NCBI GenBank assembly: GCA_902769585.1
Contig: CACXPT010000021.1
Span: 1-56,106 of the forward strand
Origin: an uncultured bacterium
GTDB taxonomy: Bacteria; Verrucomicrobiota; Kiritimatiellia; RFP12; UBA1067
Reading direction: 5' to 3'
DNA: 56,106 bases
The notes under the pieces: generated by a model
What the model saw: the letters and a program-made list of their open reading frames with translations, nothing else
The model's database searches: none
Told to the model about the DNA's origin: nothing
Program-made: the position numbers and the translations under genes
Shown here: positions 17,723 through 25,798 of the stretch, one piece after another
How positions within the stretch are numbered: position 1 is the stretch's first letter
Layout: each line of letters opens with the position of its first letter

Positions 17723-18706
17723 TTACCCGCCCAGCTTATCCGCGATGCGCCTTAAGAGGCTGGCCAGCCATCCCCCCTTGCGCGTATTGTGGTCCGTCGA
17801 CGGGGACGATGGGGCATCAGGCAGGATGAGTCCGTCCACGGAGGCGCGTACTAGCAGGTCTGCAACGGCGCGAGAGGTGACAGGACGGTTCTCGGGTTTC
17901 GGGGCGCACATCAGCGAAAGCACGTAGGCGACGGAAGCCGAAACCTCCGGGCGCATCGAGCGCACGTCTGGAAGCGGATCGCCCTTCACTGCCTTGGCGA
18001 GCATTCCCATCACAGTGCTGCCGTCGTTCGGGCGCTTGCCGGTGAGCATCTCATAGAGCGCCACGCCGAGGGAGTAGATGTCGGCTCGTTCGTCGATGTG
18101 GCTCGAATCGAGAATCTGCTCTGGTGCCATGTACGCAGGCGTGCCGATGATGACGCCCTGCATTGTTTTGGTGCCTTCTTCCCCGTCCCTGAGGAGCTTC
18201 GCCACGCCGAGGTCTGCGAGCTTCGGCGTTCCGTCGGCCGAGAAGAGGATGTTGTCGGGCTTGACGTCGCGGTGGATCACGCCGTGGGAATGCGCCATGG
18301 CAAGGGCCTCCGCGATCTGCGTGGCGATGGAAATCGCGTCGGTTACGGTCATCGCGCCTTTCTCGACGATGCGCTCCTTCAGCGTGCCGCCCGGCATGTA
18401 CTCCATCAATATGTAGCAGACGCCCCTCTCGGCGTCCTCGCCAGCGTCGTACACGCGCACAAGGTTGCGGTGGCGCATCGTCATCATCAGGTTGGCTTCC
18501 TGCGCGAAACGCTGCTTGTACTCCGGAGTTATCCCGGTTACGCCCGTGCGTAACGTCTTGAGGGCGTACCGTTTGCCGTCGGAACCGTGCACGAGGTAGA
18601 CAAAACCCAGGCCACCCTTGCCGAGCAGCCGCTCCACGATGCAGTCCCCGAACATGTCGTTTGGTTTAAACGGGCCTGCTACGCCTTCGTCGTCCAGTTG
18701 TTCCAT
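17723..18706 (-). CDS. Serine/threonine protein kinase with C-terminal amphipathic helix
   Basis: A PknB-type kinase of 327 residues. It has the Gly loop LLGKGGLGFVYLV, VAIK-like Lys in YALKTL, catalytic loop HRDVKPDN, DLG in place of DFG, activation end GTPAYMAPEQ, and DIYSLGVALYEMLTGKRP. The tail GGWLASLLRRIADKLGG is a likely membrane-binding amphipathic helix, where related kinases carry a membrane span. The frame is open upstream to 18985; ATG 18706 is chosen at the kinase boundary, 10 bases after TGGTATCAT. It follows the hybrid histidine kinase gene and may phosphorylate or be tuned by the same pathway (inference). Confidence 0.92.
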   Translation of the reverse strand: MEQLDDEGVAGPFKPNDMFGDCIVERLLGKGGLGFVYLVHGSDGKRYALKTLRTGVTGITPEYKQRFAQEANLMMTMRHRNLVRVYDAGEDAERGVCYILMEYMPGGTLKERIVEKGAMTVTDAISIATQIAEALAMAHSHGVIHRDVKPDNILFSADGTPKLADLGVAKLLRDGEEGTKTMQGVIIGTPAYMAPEQILDSSHIDERADIYSLGVALYEMLTGKRPNDGSTVMGMLAKAVKGDPLPDVRSMRPEVSASVAYVLSLMCAPKPENRPVTSRAVADLLVRASVDGLILPDAPSSPSTDHNTRKGGWLASLLRRIADKLGG

Positions 18707-18716
18707 GCGCGGCAAG

Positions 18717-18725
18717 ATGATACCA
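18717..18725 (-). promoter_or_regulatory. Extended -10 box before the kinase gene
   Basis: TGGTATCAT on the minus strand ends 10 bases before ATG 18706, leaving a leader of only about 3-4 bases. No -35 is clear. Confidence 0.45.
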
Positions 18726-18756
18726 AACTTGCGGGCGATTGTGAAGAGCGGAATTG

Positions 18757-21498
18757 TCAGGCCCCGATGTCGCCGAAGAGAGCGCGCAGCTTGGCGCTGG
18801 TGACCGGCTTCGCGATTACTCTGGCGAAGAGGCTCATGTCGTAGGTGGATCCCACGTCCACGTCCGCCGTGACGGCGACGATGGGGATTTCCGCGAGGCG
18901 ACGTTCGTTGCGCATGGCCTCGGCAAGCTGCGAGCCGTCCATCTTCGGCATCCACATGTCCGAGAGCACGAGGTCCGGCACCCACTCCTTCATCACGTTC
19001 AGCGCGTCCTCGCCGTTCTCGGCGTAGCGAATGTCCTTGATCTTCAGGTTTCCGAGGTGGATGCCGAGGATCTTGCGGTTCATGGCCATGTCGTCCACCA
19101 CAAGCACGCGCTCGGGCATGGCCGCACGGATGGTCTCCGCCGCCGAACGCGTGGCGGGCGAGATGTCCTCCGCGATGTCAAGACCGGTAATGACGATCTC
19201 GAACGACGTACCCTTGCCAGGCGTGCTGTCCGCCTTCACCGTGCCGTGGGCGTTGTCCACCATGCGCTTCACGATCGGCAGCCCGAGTCCGGTGCCCTTC
19301 ATCTCGCCGCCGCTCGCATTCATGCGGCTTGCGATGTCCTGGACGAACGGGTCGAAGAGCCGCTCCATCTTCGCCTCCGAGATGCCGCAGCCGGTGTCCG
19401 AGACCGTGATCTTGAGGGTATGCGGTCCGGCGTCCCATCCGACCTCCACCTTGATCTCGCCCTCTTCGGTGAACTTCGCGGCGTTGCCCACGAGGTTGAT
19501 AAGAATCTGGCGCATGCCCTGCTGCGAGAGCGTGAGCACGGGAATTTTGCCGGAGACAGGGCCGATTATCTTGAGCTTGACGCCGTGACGGCGGACGCGG
19601 TATCCGAAGATGGCGGGCAACTCGCGCATGAGCTGCATCATGTCGCAGGAGCCGGAGCGCATCTCCATCGCGCCCGCGTCGAGCTTGGAGAGGTCGAGGA
19701 TGTCGTTGATGAGCTCGAGGAGCGCGGTGGCGCTGAGAAGGATGCCGTCGGTGTATTCCTTGCGGCGGCGCTCGTCGATGTCCTCGCGGGAGAGGAACTC
19801 CGCGAATCCGATGACGGCGTTGAGCGGCGTCCTGAGCTCGTGCGACATCATGGCGAGGAAGCGCGTCTTGGCCTGCGCGTGCTCCTCCGCCTGCGCCGCT
19901 GCCTCGTTGGCGCGCGCGGCCTCGCGCTTCAGCATGCGGATCATCACGAAGGCGTAGATGGCGATCCCGGCCAGCACCAGCAGCACCACGCCCATGATCA
20001 CCTTCACCAGCTCCTCGCCGGTGAGGCCGAACACGCGGTGCACGACCTTGCGCTCGGCCTTGGCGCCCATGAACATCTCCTGGAGGCGCACGGGGTCGAT
20101 GCTGGACACCGCCTTGTGGAGGATCGACACCAGCTCGGGCGGAGCCCCCGGGCCTGCGAACATCTCGAACTCAAGGTCTGGGTCATCGGCCCCGTAGAAC
20201 TCTCCCACCGTCTGCGGCACGGGCAGCGAGAACACCGACGTGGCGCCGTACGTGGCCTCACCGGCCTTGACGGGGTACGGGATCCACAGGCGGGTCTCGC
20301 CGCGCAGGAACCTCGCCTGCGCGGTCTGCAGGCCCGTCTGCTCCTGCGGCATGATGACAAGGCCCGTCTTGCGCTTGATCTCGACCTGCAGGAGTTCGGC
20401 GAGGCCGACGGCCTGCCCCTTGGCGTCGAGAATCTTGAACGGCCACGGCGAGAAGTCCACCATCACCGGCGACGGATCCTTCCGGCGCTGCGCAAGCCAT
20501 TCTGCCTCCTTGAGCGAGAGGGGGGCCATCTCGTGGTGCGAGCCGTAGTGGCGCTCGCTGATCATGCGCATGTACTTTGGGAAGTCGTCGCACACCTCCT
20601 CCAGCGCCCGCTCCAGCTCGTTGAAGAGGTCCATCCGGTTCGTGGTGGTGCAGATGTACATCGGGTGCGAGGCGTAGAGGTGCAGCGCCACCTCGTTCGA
20701 GAGGTCGGGCATCTCCACGTCGATGCAGGCGTCGATCTCGTTCTCGAAGTACGCCTTCACCATTTCGCTGTCGGTCGCGTACTCGCGGTACTTGACGCCG
20801 AGTGCCTCGTGGTCGAACTGGCGCTTGGCGCGCTGCGCGCTGATGGCGCCGGAGAGCATGCCCACGCGCATGCCCTTCCAGGTCGACGGCTCGCCGACCT
20901 TGTACTGGCTTTTCTCCGGATGCGTCCAGAGGTACACGCGCAGCATTCCGATGGGGGTGTGCGGGAAGAGGAAGTCGTTGCGGCGCGAGGCGTCGAACCC
21001 GAGGCCGCCGATCAGGTCGAGCCGTCCTCTTTTCACGTCGGCGATGCTTTCGTCGTATCCGCCGTACACGAAGTCGGGCGTCCACCGCGTGGCGCTGCAG
21101 AGCGACTTCATCCACATCTCGAGCGAGCCGGACTTCTCGCCGTCCGGCGTCACGTTGAAGAGGTCGCCGCGCATGTACGCGGCCACGCGCACGCGCTTCG
21201 GGGGCTTCGGGATGCCCAGCAGCTCCGCGGCATCAGCTCTGGACGGCCCTTCCGCACGGCGAAGTACGTGTTGCGCGCGCCGATCGGCACGACCTCGACG
21301 AGTCCCTCCGGACGCTTCCCGAAGGGGGTGTACAGGAACAGCGCGTCGATGTCGCCGTTGCGCAGCGACTGCACCGCGCCCGCGCTCGTGGGGAACTCCA
21401 CGTACTCCGGCGAGAGCTTCGCGCTGTCGAAGTACCTCTGCCGATCGCCGCAGTCGCCTTGCGAGACTGGGGAGTAGCCCACGCGCATGCGCGGCCAT
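18757..21498 (-). CDS. Hybrid sensor histidine kinase, 3' part (frameshifted)
   Basis: This frame carries a periplasmic solute-binding-type domain (ELLGIPKPPKRVRVAAYMRGD, about residues 92-330), a further periplasmic segment, one membrane span (VKVIMGVVLLVLAGIAIYAFVMI, about 500-523), and HisKA with FLAMMSHELRTPLNAVIGF. The ATPase domain (NLVGNAAKFTEEG, DTGCGIS, GTGLGLPI) and a C-terminal receiver domain with phospho-Asp in VLSDMWMPKMDG follow. Before about residue 86 (position 21240) the frame is an arginine-rich shadow; the true N-terminus lies in the frame starting at 21860. The two pieces are one gene broken by an indel or deletion near 21240. Confidence 0.85.
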   Translation of the reverse strand: MAAHARGLLPSLARRLRRSAEVLRQREALAGVRGVPHERGRGAVAAQRRHRRAVPVHPLREASGGTRRGRADRRAQHVLRRAEGPSRADAAELLGIPKPPKRVRVAAYMRGDLFNVTPDGEKSGSLEMWMKSLCSATRWTPDFVYGGYDESIADVKRGRLDLIGGLGFDASRRNDFLFPHTPIGMLRVYLWTHPEKSQYKVGEPSTWKGMRVGMLSGAISAQRAKRQFDHEALGVKYREYATDSEMVKAYFENEIDACIDVEMPDLSNEVALHLYASHPMYICTTTNRMDLFNELERALEEVCDDFPKYMRMISERHYGSHHEMAPLSLKEAEWLAQRRKDPSPVMVDFSPWPFKILDAKGQAVGLAELLQVEIKRKTGLVIMPQEQTGLQTAQARFLRGETRLWIPYPVKAGEATYGATSVFSLPVPQTVGEFYGADDPDLEFEMFAGPGAPPELVSILHKAVSSIDPVRLQEMFMGAKAERKVVHRVFGLTGEELVKVIMGVVLLVLAGIAIYAFVMIRMLKREAARANEAAAQAEEHAQAKTRFLAMMSHELRTPLNAVIGFAEFLSREDIDERRRKEYTDGILLSATALLELINDILDLSKLDAGAMEMRSGSCDMMQLMRELPAIFGYRVRRHGVKLKIIGPVSGKIPVLTLSQQGMRQILINLVGNAAKFTEEGEIKVEVGWDAGPHTLKITVSDTGCGISEAKMERLFDPFVQDIASRMNASGGEMKGTGLGLPIVKRMVDNAHGTVKADSTPGKGTSFEIVITGLDIAEDISPATRSAAETIRAAMPERVLVVDDMAMNRKILGIHLGNLKIKDIRYAENGEDALNVMKEWVPDLVLSDMWMPKMDGSQLAEAMRNERRLAEIPIVAVTADVDVGSTYDMSLFARVIAKPVTSAKLRALFGDIGA

Positions 21499-21860
21499 TC
21501 GGATATTTTCGTGGACATCATGGACATCGCCCGTTCGGGCGCCGCGTAGAGCGCGTAGTGCATCCGGCTCAGCGGCTGCAGCGGGAAGGCGTAGTCCTCC
21601 TGCAGCGACGGCGCACGGAAGGCGGAGCAGATCACATCGACGTTGGTCTCCACGAATAGGCCGTCCGCGCCGAACGCAACACGCTCCGCCTCCAGTCCAG
21701 CCGCCTTGAACACGTCGTCCATCACGGTCATGCAGAACTTGGCGTCCGCCGCCGCCCAGACGTCCAGGTCAGCGCTGCGCACGCAGTCCGCCACCTTCAC
21801 GGTCTCTGCCACGGCGGCGATGGCCGCCAGCGAAACAAATGCGACAGTCTTAATTTTCAC
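21150..21860 (-). CDS. Hybrid sensor histidine kinase, 5' part (frameshifted)
   Basis: Residues 1-18 (MKIKTVAFVSLAAIAAVA) are a signal peptide. Residues about 20-207 form a first solute-binding-type domain (VKVADCVRSADLDVWAAADA, then SLRNGDIDALFLYTPFG and NTYFAVRKGRPEL). After RPEL near 21240 the frame leaves the true protein and ends at 21150. The sequence there has GAGCTG repeated 8 bases apart, compatible with a deletion between short repeats. GTG 21860 has GGAAG upstream and lies 36 bases after the kinase stop. Two consecutive periplasmic sensor domains before a histidine kinase are the usual layout of such sensors. Confidence 0.7.
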   Translation of the reverse strand: MKIKTVAFVSLAAIAAVAETVKVADCVRSADLDVWAAADAKFCMTVMDDVFKAAGLEAERVAFGADGLFVETNVDVICSAFRAPSLQEDYAFPLQPLSRMHYALYAAPERAMSMMSTKISEWPRMRVGYSPVSQGDCGDRQRYFDSAKLSPEYVEFPTSAGAVQSLRNGDIDALFLYTPFGKRPEGLVEVVPIGARNTYFAVRKGRPELMPRSCWASRSPRSACAWPRTCAATSST

Positions 21861-21896
21861 TCTCGTCTTCCAGTTATGTCAATCTTGGCTAAATTT

Positions 21897-23054
21897 TCAC
21901 GTCAGAATGCGCCACAGTAGCGCCGCAATGAGAAGAAGAATGCAGATGCCACCCGCCAAGGCGATCCTCCTGCGCATCTTCTTGCGCTTGAGCCGAGCCA
22001 GAAACTCCTGCATGTCTTGATCCTTGGTCTCGAGCATTATGCCTTCGCCCGCGCGCGGCGCCGCATTGGGATCGGGGATGAGATCCTGCACCATGCCTTC
22101 GGATGCGGCATCCATCTCCGCCGCGAACTCCGTCTTGCCTGAGGATGGAGCAGCATATCCCAAGCGTACAAGCGCGTCTACTACAGCCTTCGGCGAGGAC
22201 AGCCGATCCTCCCGCTGCTTGGCGCACATGCGCGACAGCAAGGCCGAAAGCCCTGGCGAAACCTTGTCGTTGAACGTGCGTACGTCCGGGATCGGTGAAG
22301 GATCGAGAAGCTGCTGCAGGACCTTCATCGGCGCATCGTCCATGTATGGGCGTCTGCCGCAGAGGAGTTCGAAGAGAATGATGCCCAGGCTGTAGACGTC
22401 GGCACGCGTATCGACGGCGCTCGAGTCAATGGCCTGTTCCGGGGAGATGTAGGCTGGCGTTCCGAACAGGGACTTCGCCGTCGTCTTGAGGGAGTCGATC
22501 CCGCCTGACGTCTTCGCGATGCCGAGGTCGAGCAGCTTGACGGTTCCCTCTGCGGTCAGCATGATGTTTTCCGGCTTGAGGTCGCGGTGCACCATGCCGA
22601 AACGCTGCGCCGCCGCCAGCACGTCCGCTACCTGCAGGATGATGCGCACGGCCTCCTTTTCGGGTTGCGCCCCGCCGAACGCGATCGTGGAACGTAGGGT
22701 GTCGCCCTTGACGTAGTCCATCACCAGGAAGTAGACGCCACGCGACTCGTCATATCCCGCGTCATGGACCGCCACGAGGTTGGGATGGCGTATTCGAGTG
22801 GCGAGCTTGGCTTCGCGGACAAACCTCATCACGTACTCGGGCTTCTCCTCGGCCACTACCGGATCGAGAACCTTGATCGCGAACAAGGTCTCGAGCATGC
22901 AATGCCGTCCGAGCCAAATGGTTCCCAACCCGCCCTGGCCTATCTGCCTTTCGATGATGTAGCCGTGGAACGACTCGCCGGGATGGAACAGTGGACCCTT
23001 CGCCTCGCCGAAGGTTCCTTCCTCGTTGTCTATGCCCATTTCCTCTGGTTGCAT
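21897..23054 (-). CDS. Serine/threonine protein kinase with C-terminal membrane span
   Basis: A 385-residue PknB-type kinase. It has the Gly loop [13 protein letters not shown], Lys in FAIKVLDP, catalytic loop [11 protein letters not shown] for [13 protein letters not shown], and [20 protein letters not shown] linker of about 60 residues leads to a basic stop ([10 protein letters not shown]) and one C-terminal span ([18 protein letters not shown]), so the kinase domain faces the cytoplasm with nothing large outside. Start ATG 23054 lies 7 bases after TGCTATAAT. It precedes the hybrid histidine kinase by 36 bases and probably shares its transcript. Confidence 0.93.
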   Translation of the reverse strand: MQPEEMGIDNEEGTFGEAKGPLFHPGESFHGYIIERQIGQGGLGTIWLGRHCMLETLFAIKVLDPVVAEEKPEYVMRFVREAKLATRIRHPNLVAVHDAGYDESRGVYFLVMDYVKGDTLRSTIAFGGAQPEKEAVRIILQVADVLAAAQRFGMVHRDLKPENIMLTAEGTVKLLDLGIAKTSGGIDSLKTTAKSLFGTPAYISPEQAIDSSAVDTRADVYSLGIILFELLCGRRPYMDDAPMKVLQQLLDPSPIPDVRTFNDKVSPGLSALLSRMCAKQREDRLSSPKAVVDALVRLGYAAPSSGKTEFAAEMDAASEGMVQDLIPDPNAAPRAGEGIMLETKDQDMQEFLARLKRKKMRRRIALAGGICILLLIAALLWRILT

Positions 23055-23061
23055 CGCCGAT

Positions 23062-23070
23062 ATTATAGCA
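23062..23070 (-). promoter_or_regulatory. Extended -10 promoter, leaderless position
   Basis: TGCTATAAT on the minus strand is a perfect extended -10 ending 7 bases before ATG 23054. No -35 is recognisable. Confidence 0.65.
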
Positions 23071-23123
23071 TATTTGAGAGCGTAGCCTGGAAATCTTCAT
23101 TCGCCGTTTCTGCAAAGCCGCAA

Positions 23124-25133
23124 TCAATCGGCGTTCTTCGTGAGCTCTTCCAGCTCGGTGGCGGCGGCCTCCCAGTCCGCAGTGTAGCGCTCGATCTCGA
23201 ACTGGAGGGTGCGGACCTTCCTGTTCGCCTCCGCGAAGTCCGTCGTAGGCTTCGGGTTGAACAGCTCCTCGCTCGCGGCGTCGAGCGCCGCCTGCAGCTC
23301 GTCTATCTTCTTCTCGCTCGTCTCGACGATCCGCTTCAGCTCCTTCACGCGCGGCGCGATCTTCGCGCGCGCCGCCGCGCGCTGCTGGCGCAGCTCCTTC
23401 GAGGTGAGCGCGGGCGCATCGGATGCCGCCCGCTGGGAGCGGTCTGTCCCGGTCAGATCACCGCGTCCTTGCTGAGCACGGCCACTGACTGGGACAGCCG
23501 CCATCTTGGCGGCGGTTTCCCGCTGCGCCTTCTTCTCGCAGTAGTAGTCGTATCCGCCAGGGAACGACCTCACCCCGTCATGCGTGATCTCGAGCACGGA
23601 CGTGGCGACGGCGCGGACGAAGTCGATGTCGTGGGAGACGAGCAGTATCGTGCCCTTGTAGTTCTGCAGCGCTTCCTGCAGGAGCCGCCGACCGTCGAGG
23701 TCGAGGTGCGTGGTCGGCTCGTCGAGAAGGAGGAAGTTCGGCGCGGAGAGGAAGAGGCGAAGGAACGCGAGTCGTATCTTCTCGCCGCCGGAGAGTACGC
23801 CCGATGGCTTCTCCACGTCGTTCTCGTCGAACCCGAACGCGCCCAGCTGGTTGCGGAAGTTCTTCTCGCCCGTGAGGCTGCTGCCGCCCTGCCACGCGGC
23901 CTTGGCCACCTTGTAGACGCTCACGTCGGGCGGGATCGTCTCTGCGAACTCCTGCGAGAGGTAGCCGGTTACGACGTTGTGGCCGAGGATGGCCTTGCCT
24001 GCCGTGGGCTTGCGCGTGCCGGCGATGAGGCGCATGAGAGTGGTCTTGCCTAGGCCGTTGTAGCCGATCACCGCCACCTTGTCGCCGCGCGTGACGTTGA
24101 ACGTGACGTCGTGCAGCACGTTCCTCACGCCGTCGTAGCTGAACGACATCTCCTCGCAGCGGAACATTTCGATCCCGCTCGGCGGCGGATCGGCAAGGCG
24201 CAGGCGGCCGCGCTGCGAATAGCGCTTGGGCAGGACGATCCTGGCCTCGTCGATCTTGTCGATGAGCTTCTGGCGGCTCTGAGCCTGCGCGGCCTTCGTC
24301 GCCTGTGCGCGGAAGCGGTCCACGAACCGCTGCAGCTGCTCGCGGTGGTGGTCCTGGTTGGCCTTCGCCTGGACGAGCTGCTGGTAGCGCAGCTCGCGCT
24401 CGCGCAGGTACCAGTCGAGGTCTCCCTCGTAGCGCGTGCACGTGCCGGCGTCCACCTCCACGATGATGTCCGTAAGAGTGCGCAGCAGGTAGCGGTCGTG
24501 CGAGATGAGCATGAGCGTTCCCTGATACTGCTTGAGGAACTTCTGCAGCCAGTCGACAGCTGGAAGGTCGAGGTAGTTGGACGGCTCGTCGAGAAGAAGC
24601 AGATCAGGGTGCGAGGCAAGGACGCGGCTCAGCTCCGCGCGCATCCGCCAGCCGCCGGAGAACGAGGCGAACGGCTTCGAGAACTCCTCCACGGAGAAGC
24701 CTAGGCCTCCGAGTGCCACCTTCACGCGCGTCTCGAGGTCGTACCCGCCGAGATGCTCGAACGCGGTCTGCACCTCCCCGTATTCCTTGAGTACGCCCTT
24801 GTCGCCGGAATCCAGCTTCTGCTCCAGCTCGCGCATCCGCGCGTCAAGCTCGTGGAATCCCGGCACGCCGCGCAGCGCATACTCGAGCAGCGTCTCGTCG
24901 GGAGAGTCGGGCTCCGGGTTCTGCCGCGTGGAGCCTATGCGCGGACTCTCCTCGATCACGAGCTCGCCGTGGTCGGTGGACATCTCGCCAAGAATGATCT
25001 TGAAGAGAGTGGACTTTCCGGAGCCGTTCGGCCCCACCACGCCCACGCGCTCGCCCTTGTTCACGCGGAAGCTTACGTTCGAGAGAACGTCCTGTAGGCC
25101 GTAATGTACCGATATGTCCTGAAAGTCTAGCAC
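23124..25133 (-). CDS. ABC-F family ATPase (Uup/EttA-like)
   Basis: A soluble two-domain ATPase acting on ribosomes or translation. The 669-residue protein has domain 1 Walker A GPNGSGKST, signature FSGGWRMR and Walker B LLLLDEPSNYLD. An ABC-F linker rich in charged residues follows (about 240-300, AKANQDHHREQLQRFVDRF). Domain 2 has GYNGLGKTT, LSGGEKIR and LLLDEPTTHLDLDG. A C-terminal coiled coil (about 575-669) resembles that of Uup. No membrane domain is present. It is last of the PEPCK, nuclease-like, ABC-F series, starting 27 bases after the previous stop. Confidence 0.92.
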   Translation of the reverse strand: MLDFQDISVHYGLQDVLSNVSFRVNKGERVGVVGPNGSGKSTLFKIILGEMSTDHGELVIEESPRIGSTRQNPEPDSPDETLLEYALRGVPGFHELDARMRELEQKLDSGDKGVLKEYGEVQTAFEHLGGYDLETRVKVALGGLGFSVEEFSKPFASFSGGWRMRAELSRVLASHPDLLLLDEPSNYLDLPAVDWLQKFLKQYQGTLMLISHDRYLLRTLTDIIVEVDAGTCTRYEGDLDWYLRERELRYQQLVQAKANQDHHREQLQRFVDRFRAQATKAAQAQSRQKLIDKIDEARIVLPKRYSQRGRLRLADPPPSGIEMFRCEEMSFSYDGVRNVLHDVTFNVTRGDKVAVIGYNGLGKTTLMRLIAGTRKPTAGKAILGHNVVTGYLSQEFAETIPPDVSVYKVAKAAWQGGSSLTGEKNFRNQLGAFGFDENDVEKPSGVLSGGEKIRLAFLRLFLSAPNFLLLDEPTTHLDLDGRRLLQEALQNYKGTILLVSHDIDFVRAVATSVLEITHDGVRSFPGGYDYYCEKKAQRETAAKMAAVPVSGRAQQGRGDLTGTDRSQRAASDAPALTSKELRQQRAAARAKIAPRVKELKRIVETSEKKIDELQAALDAASEELFNPKPTTDFAEANRKVRTLQFEIERYTADWEAAATELEELTKNAD

Positions 25134-25160
25134 CGGCAGGTTCCAATGGCGAGGCTGTGG

Positions 25161-25790
25161 CTACTTCTTCTTGGCGCGCGCGCGGCGGAAGTTCATCGGG
25201 TTCACAGCAGCAGGGTCGGCCCACAGCCCGAGCTTTGCGTCGCGCGCCTTCTTCTCGGCGGCGGAATAGTGCGGCGCAGGGCCGGTGCGACGGTCGTGCC
25301 ACGCGCAACCCTCGTCGATCATCAGCTTGTTGATCTCCAGGTCGTCGAGAAAGACCGTGCCGAGTATCCAGCCCGACGTGTCCTGCGCCATCCATTCCAC
25401 GCGCACCAGCTTGCCGCCTATGCGCTTGTAGAGGACCGCTGCCGCTTCGCGCCCGTAAGCCTGCTCCAGCTCCGGCGCGTCGATCTGGAAGAGTCGCACC
25501 CTGTGCGCGCCCGCACGGTCCGTCACCACAATCCTGTCGCCGTCAAGCACGCGCGTCACGCGCCCCTCGAGCTCGCGGACGCTGGTTTGCGACACCACGC
25601 GTCCCCTTCCGTTCGAGTACGTCACCCCGCCGCGCTTGATGGAGAAGACGTCGTTCGCCTCCTCCTTCGAGACGTTAAGCTCCGCCGGATAGCCGTTCTT
25701 GAAGCTCCGGTGGAACGTAACAGCACGCGACGGCAGCCCGCCCAGGAGGCAGGCCGCCGTCAGCGTCGCGATTAGGATCGCGCGTGTCAT
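25161..25790 (-). CDS. Exported thermonuclease (SNase)-fold protein, altered active site
   Basis: A 209-residue protein with a signal peptide (MTRAILIATLTAACLLGGLPSRA) and an SNase domain from about residue 75: VTRVLDGDRIVV, HRVRLFQIDAPELEQAYG, EINKLMIDEGCAWH, then AEKKARDAKLGLW. The first catalytic Arg (VRLFQID) and Glu (APE) are present. The second Arg of the family (YGRxLA, Arg87 in staphylococcal nuclease) is replaced: the sequence reads SGWILGTV. Nuclease activity may therefore be weak or lost. Neighbours PEPCK and ABC-F give no functional hint; gaps of 8 and 27 bases suggest one transcript. Confidence 0.83.
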   Translation of the reverse strand: MTRAILIATLTAACLLGGLPSRAVTFHRSFKNGYPAELNVSKEEANDVFSIKRGGVTYSNGRGRVVSQTSVRELEGRVTRVLDGDRIVVTDRAGAHRVRLFQIDAPELEQAYGREAAAVLYKRIGGKLVRVEWMAQDTSGWILGTVFLDDLEINKLMIDEGCAWHDRRTGPAPHYSAAEKKARDAKLGLWADPAAVNPMNFRRARAKKK

Positions 25791-25798
25791 CGACTCCC

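Noticed and set aside
18754..21477. 907-codon plus-strand frame opposite the histidine kinase
   Set aside because: Composition (His, Arg, Leu, Val, Glu rich) is a shadow of the minus-strand domains; no motif or ribosome site.
21868..21892. TTGACA on the minus strand as a -35 of the histidine kinase gene
   Set aside because: No -10 at the right distance; the gene is probably read from the upstream kinase promoter.
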